The position numbers were made by a program, and so were the translations under genes. A stretch of 18,966 nucleotides of DNA, taken from the NCBI GenBank assembly GCA_002431975.1, contig DJFA01000016.1:30103-49068 (forward strand). Direction: 5' to 3'. Below, one piece after another: positions 14,053 to 18,966 of the stretch (position 1 is the first letter of the stretch; every line of letters starts with the position of its first letter). The notes below the pieces were generated by a model. That model did not search any database. It saw only the letters and a program-made list of their open reading frames with translations, and had not been told where the DNA came from. Source of the DNA: Ruminococcus sp. UBA5884. Its GTDB lineage: Bacteria > Bacillota > Clostridia > Oscillospirales > Ruminococcaceae.

Positions 14053-14236
14053 TAAAATTAAAGAATTCATATTGCAGTCACTTATAATATTCGCAGTATG
14101 GCTTATAGGAACAGTTATTATCATAACGCTTGATTTTGAAAAATTATCATCAGTTCTCATCGGCTGGATAGTATTTGTTGTTATCGGTACAGCGGTTTTC
14201 AGAATGATTATGAGTGAAAAGAATGATAAAAAATAG
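14036..14236 (+). CDS. Small two-helix membrane protein of unknown function
   Basis: A 66-residue ORF with a Lys-rich start (MKKKTNKIKE), two hydrophobic segments (about 11-32 and 38-58) and a charged end. It starts inside the end of argH, in another frame, and stops 20 bp before argC. The overlap suggests translational coupling because the ribosome site is weak (a purine run, AAGAAAG, 11 bases upstream). An in-frame TTG two codons earlier is possible. I do not recognise a family. The clean two-helix hairpin pattern and the lack of other use for the gap favour a real gene, co-transcribed with argH and argC. Confidence 0.6.
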   Translation: MKKKTNKIKEFILQSLIIFAVWLIGTVIIITLDFEKLSSVLIGWIVFVVIGTAVFRMIMSEKNDKK

Positions 14237-14256
14237 TTTGGAGGCATTAAATTAAA

Positions 14257-15222
14257 ATGTCGGTTAAAATCTTTATAGACGGTCAGGAAGGTACTACAGG
14301 TCTTAAAATCCTTGAACGCTTTGAAAACAGAAATGATATCGAAATAATCAGAATTTCAGAGGAACTCAGAAAAGATAAGGCTGAAAGAAAACGCCTTATC
14401 AATATGTCTGACTATACATTTCTCTGTCTGCCTGATGCAGCTGCCATAGAATCTGTTTCACTTGCCGAAAATGACCATGTAAGAATAATTGATGCATCAA
14501 CTGCCCACAGAACCAATCCTGCATGGGCATACGGATTTCCGGAGCTTTCAGCGGCTCACCGTGAAAAGATTGAAAATTCATCAAGAGTAGCCGTTCCGGG
14601 CTGCTATGCAAGCGGATTCAATGCACTTGTATATCCTCTTGTTTCATCAGGTGTAATGCAGGCTGATTTTCCGGTATGTGCATTTGCAACATCAGGCTAC
14701 AGCGGTGCAGGCAAAAAGGCTATCGCTCAGTATGAGGACGAAAACAGAGACCCGCAGCTTTCAAGTCCGAGATTTTATGCTCTGAGTCAGACTCATAAGC
14801 ATCTGCCTGAAATGCAGGCTGTATCAGGTCTTTCATGCAAGCCTATGTTCAGCCCTATGATATGCGACTATTTCAGCGGAATGGTTGTTGCAGTTCCGGT
14901 TCAGACAAGACTCTTAAATAAAAAATATGGCATAAAGGATATCCATAAAGTATTTGCTGAACATTACAGCGGTCAGAACTTTATACAGGTTGCCGAAATC
15001 GGCGGAACAGATATAATTTCTGATGGTTTCCTTGCTTCAAATACTCTCAGCGGAACTAATAAAATGCAGATATTTGTATGCGGAAATGATGAACAGGTTC
15101 TTTTATGCTCAAGACTTGACAACCTCGGAAAAGGTGCATCAGGTGCAGCTGTTCAGTGTCTTAATATAATGATGGGCATTGACGAAACAACCGGATTAAT
15201 ACAGACAGGGGATTTTTCATAA
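14257..15222 (+). CDS. argC: N-acetyl-gamma-glutamyl-phosphate reductase (short type)
   Basis: A 321-residue NADPH-dependent enzyme that reduces N-acetylglutamyl phosphate to the semialdehyde. The N-terminal nucleotide-binding start is KIFIDGQEGTTGLKI, and the catalytic cysteine is C116 in VPGCYASGF. At 321 residues it is shorter than the common form of about 345 and matches the alternative short ArgC class (TIGR01851-like, from memory). GGAGG lies 12 bases before the ATG. The stop codon overlaps the argB start by one base (TAATG), so argC and argB are coupled. Neither ArgJ nor any other gene separates them, unlike the argCJBD order common in clostridia. Confidence 0.93.
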   Translation: MSVKIFIDGQEGTTGLKILERFENRNDIEIIRISEELRKDKAERKRLINMSDYTFLCLPDAAAIESVSLAENDHVRIIDASTAHRTNPAWAYGFPELSAAHREKIENSSRVAVPGCYASGFNALVYPLVSSGVMQADFPVCAFATSGYSGAGKKAIAQYEDENRDPQLSSPRFYALSQTHKHLPEMQAVSGLSCKPMFSPMICDYFSGMVVAVPVQTRLLNKKYGIKDIHKVFAEHYSGQNFIQVAEIGGTDIISDGFLASNTLSGTNKMQIFVCGNDEQVLLCSRLDNLGKGASGAAVQCLNIMMGIDETTGLIQTGDFS

Positions 15223-16082
15223 TGGAAAAGATATCAAATGCTACAAGGTCACAGGTTCTTATAGATGCTCTCCCTTATATCCAGAAATACAATCATAAGA
15301 CTGTGGTTATAAAATACGGCGGAAATGCCATGACAAACAATGAACTCAAGGACGCTGTAATGAGTGATATAGTACTGCTTTCACTTGTCGGAGTAAGAGT
15401 TGTTCTTGTACACGGCGGCGGCCCTGAAATAAATGATATGCTTAAAAGACTCGGCATAGAAAGCAAGTTTATAGGCGGTCTGAGATATACAGACAGTGAA
15501 ACGATTGACGTTGTAAAAATGGTTCTTGCAGGAAAGGTAAACAAAGAACTTGTTGCCCTCCTTACTGAACATAACGGAAATGCTCTCGGACTCTGCGGAA
15601 TAGACGGAAAAATGATAATTGCTGAAAAGGCTGAAGGTGAAGCAGACCTCGGATATGTAGGAAATATCATTAAAGTCAATAAAAAACCTATAACAGATGC
15701 ACTTGACAACGGATATGTTCCGGTAATCGCTACAGTTGCAGGAAGTGCTGACGGCACAACCTACAATATAAATGCTGATACAGCCGCTGCAAGAATTGCC
15801 GCTGAACTCAATGCTGAAAATCTTATACTCATGACTGATATAAAAGGTCTTTTAAGGGATAAGGACGACCCGTCAACTCTTATTCCTTCAGTAAATGTTT
15901 CAGAAGTACCGTTTATGAAGCGTCAGGGAATTATTTCCGGAGGAATGATTCCTAAGATAGACTGCTGCGTTGAAGCTGTAAGACGAGGCGTAAAGCGTAC
16001 TTCAATAATTGACGGCAGAGTTCCTCATTCAATACTTATCGAACTTCTTTCAAATGAAGGAATAGGTACTCAGTTCAGATAG
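15222..16082 (+). CDS. argB: N-acetylglutamate kinase
   Basis: A 286-residue amino-acid kinase that phosphorylates N-acetylglutamate, the controlling step of the pathway. Seen are VVIKYGGNAM (lysine and glycine loop), VLVHGGGPEIND, the SGGMIPK segment and the C-terminal GVKRTSIIDGR. The N-terminal helix ATRSQVLIDALPYIQKY before the first strand is the mark of arginine-inhibitable, hexameric kinases such as those of Thermotoga and Pseudomonas. This predicts feedback by arginine, in addition to transcriptional control at argG. In the arginine-binding signature a serine (S261) stands where many inhibitable enzymes have histidine. The gene starts on the stop codon of argC and ends 15 bp before argD. 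Confidence 0.96.
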   Translation: MEKISNATRSQVLIDALPYIQKYNHKTVVIKYGGNAMTNNELKDAVMSDIVLLSLVGVRVVLVHGGGPEINDMLKRLGIESKFIGGLRYTDSETIDVVKMVLAGKVNKELVALLTEHNGNALGLCGIDGKMIIAEKAEGEADLGYVGNIIKVNKKPITDALDNGYVPVIATVAGSADGTTYNINADTAAARIAAELNAENLILMTDIKGLLRDKDDPSTLIPSVNVSEVPFMKRQGIISGGMIPKIDCCVEAVRRGVKRTSIIDGRVPHSILIELLSNEGIGTQFR

Positions 16083-16097
16083 GAAAGGACGGTTTTT

Positions 16098-17267
16098 ATG
16101 AACAGCAATATAATCGAAAAATTCAATGAGCATATCATGCCTACCTACGGCAGATATCCTGTAAGCATGAACTGCGGTCACGGACGTATGTGCAAGGACG
16201 AGGACGGTCAGAAATATATCGATTTCGGAAGCGGTATAGGTACTAATTCACTCGGATTCTGCGACAGCAGCTGGGTTGAGGCTGTATGCGAACAGGTTCA
16301 TAAAATACAGCATACCTCAAACTATTACTATACAGAAATACAGGCTGATTTTGCTGAAAAGCTCTGCAATATAACCGGTATGTCAAAGATGTTTTTCGGA
16401 AACAGCGGTGCTGAAGCAAATGAATGTGCTATAAAAATTGCAAGAAAATACAGCTTTGACAAATACGGCAAGGACAGAAACAAAATAATAACTCTTGTCA
16501 ACTCATTTCACGGCAGAACTATTGCGACTCTTTCCGCAACAGGTCAGGACGTTTTTCATAATTATTTCTTCCCGTTTGTCGGCGGATTTGATTACGCAGA
16601 AGCCAACAATATAAAAGACCTTGATTCAAAAATTGATGATACTGTATGTGCAATAATGATAGAATTTATTCAGGGCGAAGGCGGAGTACTCAATCTTGAA
16701 AAGGATTTTGTAAACCATATCGCTCAAATATGCAGGGAAAAAGACCTTGTATTCATTGCTGATGAAGTACAGACAGGTGTCGGCAGAACCGGAAAATTCC
16801 TCGCAGCTGAACATTACGGAGTAAAACCAGATGTTGTTACTCTTGCAAAAGGTATAGCCGGCGGTCTGCCTATGGGCGTATGCCTTGCAGATGAAAAATG
16901 CTGCAACGTTCTTACAAAAGGCACTCACGGCTCTACATTCGGAGGAAATCCTGTATCCTGTGCCGGAGGTCTTGCCGTTCTCAACAGGGCAACAGCTGAT
17001 GGTTTCCTTGATGAAGTAAATGAAAAAAGCAAATATTTAAGAGAAAAACTCCTTAGTATAGATGAAGTTGAATCTTTAAGCGGTACAGGTCTTATGGTCG
17101 GCATAAAGCTTAAATCAAAAAATGCCGCTGATACAGTCGCAAAGGCTCTTGAAAAGGGTCTGCTGCTGCTTACTGCAAAGGATAAAGTAAGACTTCTCCC
17201 GCCTCTTACAATAACATATGAAGAAATAGACAAGGGAATATCAATCATGGAGGAAATCCTGAAATGA
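16098..17267 (+). CDS. argD: Acetylornithine aminotransferase
   Basis: A 389-residue class-III PLP aminotransferase that converts N-acetylglutamate semialdehyde and glutamate to N-acetylornithine and 2-oxoglutarate. The PLP lysine is K251 in TLAKGIAGGLPMG, and other family marks are NSGAEANE, NSFHGRT, EFIQGEGGV and DEVQTGVGRTG (the PLP-contacting Asp). Length and motifs are ordinary for ArgD; it might also serve as succinyl-diaminopimelate aminotransferase, but the arg context decides the name. The start follows AGGAAAGGA. The last bases overlap the start of the alpha/beta hydrolase gene (ATGA), so the two are coupled. Confidence 0.95.
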   Translation: MNSNIIEKFNEHIMPTYGRYPVSMNCGHGRMCKDEDGQKYIDFGSGIGTNSLGFCDSSWVEAVCEQVHKIQHTSNYYYTEIQADFAEKLCNITGMSKMFFGNSGAEANECAIKIARKYSFDKYGKDRNKIITLVNSFHGRTIATLSATGQDVFHNYFFPFVGGFDYAEANNIKDLDSKIDDTVCAIMIEFIQGEGGVLNLEKDFVNHIAQICREKDLVFIADEVQTGVGRTGKFLAAEHYGVKPDVVTLAKGIAGGLPMGVCLADEKCCNVLTKGTHGSTFGGNPVSCAGGLAVLNRATADGFLDEVNEKSKYLREKLLSIDEVESLSGTGLMVGIKLKSKNAADTVAKALEKGLLLLTAKDKVRLLPPLTITYEEIDKGISIMEEILK

Positions 17268-18004
17268 TGTATTATGAGGAATATGGCAGCAGAAACAACC
17301 CGACAATAGTTTTTCTGCATGGTGCAAATCTTGTACAGTCATTTTTTAAACAGTACTGCTTTTCAGACAGATATAATCTGATAGTTCCGCATATCACCGG
17401 ATACGGCAAGGAAGCCGGAACTGTATATACTACTGAAAAAGCAATGTCTGATATAACAGAGCTTATAAAATCTCTTGACAGAAAAGTAATGCTGATAGGA
17501 TTTTCACTTGGTGCACAGCTCGCTGTAAAGCTTGTTTCAGAACATGAAGAACTTTTTTACGGAGTCATTGCAGTAAGTCCATGGATAATAAAAGAGAGAG
17601 ATTTCCTCGAAAAAGTAGTGAAACAAAATGATAAGGCATTCAAAATGATGAAATTCAAGCCTATGATAAGACTTTCAGGGAAAATGATGGGACTTGACAG
17701 GAAAAATACTGATGAACTGGTTGAATATTATTTAAGCGTTCAGAAACAGACTATTCTCAATTCCGTTGACAACGGTATTGAGCTTGATAAAATGCCTGAA
17801 TTTTTCAATGTAAAAATTCCTGTACTTGCAATATGCGGCGAAAAGGAATATCCGGAGGTTCATCAGTCAGTTAAAAAAATGGCTGAAAATCCGAATTGCA
17901 GCTATGAAATATGGGAAAAGGCTGCACATAATATACCTACAGCTTTCAGCGAAAAATTCAATAAAAAAATTGATGAATTCTTAAAAAATACAGATTTCAG
18001 CTGA
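17264..18004 (+). CDS. Alpha/beta hydrolase of unknown substrate in the arg operon
   Basis: A 246-residue cytoplasmic alpha/beta-hydrolase-fold protein. The oxyanion strand ends in FLHG (17-20), the nucleophile elbow is GFSLGA with S81, the histidine is H222 in AAHNIP, and an acid is available in CGEKE (E193 or E195). A cap insertion fills about 105-175. There is no signal peptide. It overlaps argD by four bases and precedes argF by 30 bp, so it is made with the arginine enzymes. A second in-frame ATG follows the first directly. The substrate is unknown. No acetylornithine deacetylase is encoded here, but these enzymes normally belong to unrelated families, so a link to deacetylation is only a guess. 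Confidence 0.85.
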   Translation: MMYYEEYGSRNNPTIVFLHGANLVQSFFKQYCFSDRYNLIVPHITGYGKEAGTVYTTEKAMSDITELIKSLDRKVMLIGFSLGAQLAVKLVSEHEELFYGVIAVSPWIIKERDFLEKVVKQNDKAFKMMKFKPMIRLSGKMMGLDRKNTDELVEYYLSVQKQTILNSVDNGIELDKMPEFFNVKIPVLAICGEKEYPEVHQSVKKMAENPNCSYEIWEKAAHNIPTAFSEKFNKKIDEFLKNTDFS

Positions 18005-18034
18005 AAAATATATAAACAGGAGGAATTTTAATTT

Positions 18035-18940
18035 ATGAAACATCTTCTTAAAATGCTCGACCTCAGCAATGAGGAAATAATTGATATCCTTAACCTTGCT
18101 GACCAGCTTAAATATGAACTCAAACACGGCATTCCGCATAACCACCTTAAAGGAAAATCTCTTGGAATGATATTCCAGAAAGCCTCAACCCGTACCCGTG
18201 TATCATTTGAAACAGGTATGAATCAGCTCGGCGGATATCCGCTTTTCCTCTCAGCAAGCGACCTCCAGATTGGCAGAGGCGAACCTGTTGAGGATACTGC
18301 AAGAGTTCTTTCACGTTATCTTGACGGAATAATGATTCGTACTTTTGAACAGAAAGAAGTTGAAGACCTTGCAAATTTCGGAAATATCCCGATAATCAAC
18401 GGTCTTACAGACTTTTCACATCCATGTCAGGTTCTTGCTGACCTTATGACTATCCGTGAATTCAAGGGAAGTTTCAGCGGCCTTAAAATGTGCTATATCG
18501 GTGATGGAAACAATATGGCAAACTCACTTATAGTAGGCGGTCTTAAAGTCGGAATGAGCGTTGCTGTTGCCTGCCCTGCAAACTATAAGCCTGCAAAGGA
18601 AGTACTTGATTTTGCAGAAAAATATGACTGCTTCACACTTACTGAAAGTCCTCTTGAAGCCGCAAAGGACGCTGATGTTCTCCTTACAGACGTATGGGCT
18701 TCAATGGGTCAGGAAAGTGAAGCTGAAAAACGCAGAATCGCTTTCAAGGGCTATCAGATAAATGATGATATAATGGCTGTCGCAAAACCTGATGCTATGG
18801 TAATGCATTGCCTGCCTGCACACCGTGAAGAGGAAATTACTGCAAAGGTATTTGAAGAACACGCAAATGAAATCTTTGAAGAAGCTGAAAACCGTCTTCA
18901 TGCACAGAAAGCCGTTATGGTTAAACTTATGGCTGACTGA
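18035..18940 (+). CDS. argF: Ornithine carbamoyltransferase, anabolic
   Basis: A complete 301-residue enzyme that transfers the carbamoyl group of carbamoyl phosphate to ornithine to give citrulline. The carbamoyl-phosphate loop STRTR is at 51-55, HPCQ at 129-132, and the ornithine-loop motif HCLPAHR at 258-264. Length slightly under 310 and the position at the end of an argCBD set favour the anabolic form over catabolic ArcB; there are no arginine deiminase genes nearby. AGGAGGA lies about 10 bases before the ATG. Only 26 bases remain after the stop, with no visible terminator, so more genes of the operon could follow outside the window. Confidence 0.95.
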   Translation: MKHLLKMLDLSNEEIIDILNLADQLKYELKHGIPHNHLKGKSLGMIFQKASTRTRVSFETGMNQLGGYPLFLSASDLQIGRGEPVEDTARVLSRYLDGIMIRTFEQKEVEDLANFGNIPIINGLTDFSHPCQVLADLMTIREFKGSFSGLKMCYIGDGNNMANSLIVGGLKVGMSVAVACPANYKPAKEVLDFAEKYDCFTLTESPLEAAKDADVLLTDVWASMGQESEAEKRRIAFKGYQINDDIMAVAKPDAMVMHCLPAHREEEITAKVFEEHANEIFEEAENRLHAQKAVMVKLMAD

Positions 18941-18966
18941 AATCTATAAAATAACAGGCGAATACA

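Noticed and set aside
15293..15757. Minus-strand open frame of 154 codons within argB
   Set aside because: argB is unmistakable on the plus strand with all motifs; the antisense frame is Ser/Pro/Thr-rich and has no family character.

Overview
The window is AT-rich, densely coded chromosomal DNA from a low-GC Firmicute. Gene content and style point to the Ruminococcus/Oscillospiraceae group of gut Clostridia: a Clostridia-type sigma factor plus membrane beta-propeller pair, a Thr/Ser/Pro-rich linker in the secreted peptidase, and a CmpB-like membrane protein. This assignment is inference from protein style only; there is no rRNA or other marker here. No CRISPR array, phage, transposase gene, tRNA or rRNA was seen.

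Layout. (1) 1-312 is the 3' end of clpB, closed by a good intrinsic terminator. (2) 313-644 is a gene-free stretch with GTAG-hairpin repeats. (3) 645-3194, minus strand, is a two-gene operon: an ECF-like sigma factor, then a membrane-anchored beta-propeller protein that may be its regulator. (4) 3195-3788 is a second gene-free stretch with a perfect AT palindrome, another repeat element and the promoter region of the next gene. (5) 3789-9274 holds a CdaR/PucR-type regulator, a 12-bp inverted repeat with a -10-like box at its edge, and a cell-wall operon: ftsE, ftsX, a coiled-coil M23 endopeptidase and an S41 (Ctp-type) protease. FtsEX would use ATP hydrolysis to gate the extracytoplasmic peptidase during division. 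(6) 9275-18940 is an arginine cluster: argG, two tandem pentapeptide-repeat genes, a CmpB-like membrane protein, argH, a 66-residue two-helix membrane protein, argC, argB, argD, an alpha/beta hydrolase and argF. These cover N-acetylglutamate to N-acetylornithine (ArgB, ArgC, ArgD), ornithine to citrulline (ArgF) and citrulline to arginine (ArgG, ArgH). The deacetylation step (ArgJ or ArgE) is not encoded here. Three phased ArgR-type operators lie just upstream of a strong sigma-A promoter for argG.

The most unusual signal is a family of short intergenic repeats. Each begins with GTAG followed at once by a GC-rich hairpin, and they occur as inverted pairs about 120-135 bp long at 434-570, 3385-3505 and 11859-11968 (the last decayed), plus a single hairpin at 378-400. 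The architecture resembles enterobacterial REP/BIME elements, which are moved by RAYT transposases. Stem sequences differ between copies while pairing is kept, and two elements share a body but carry different end hairpins.
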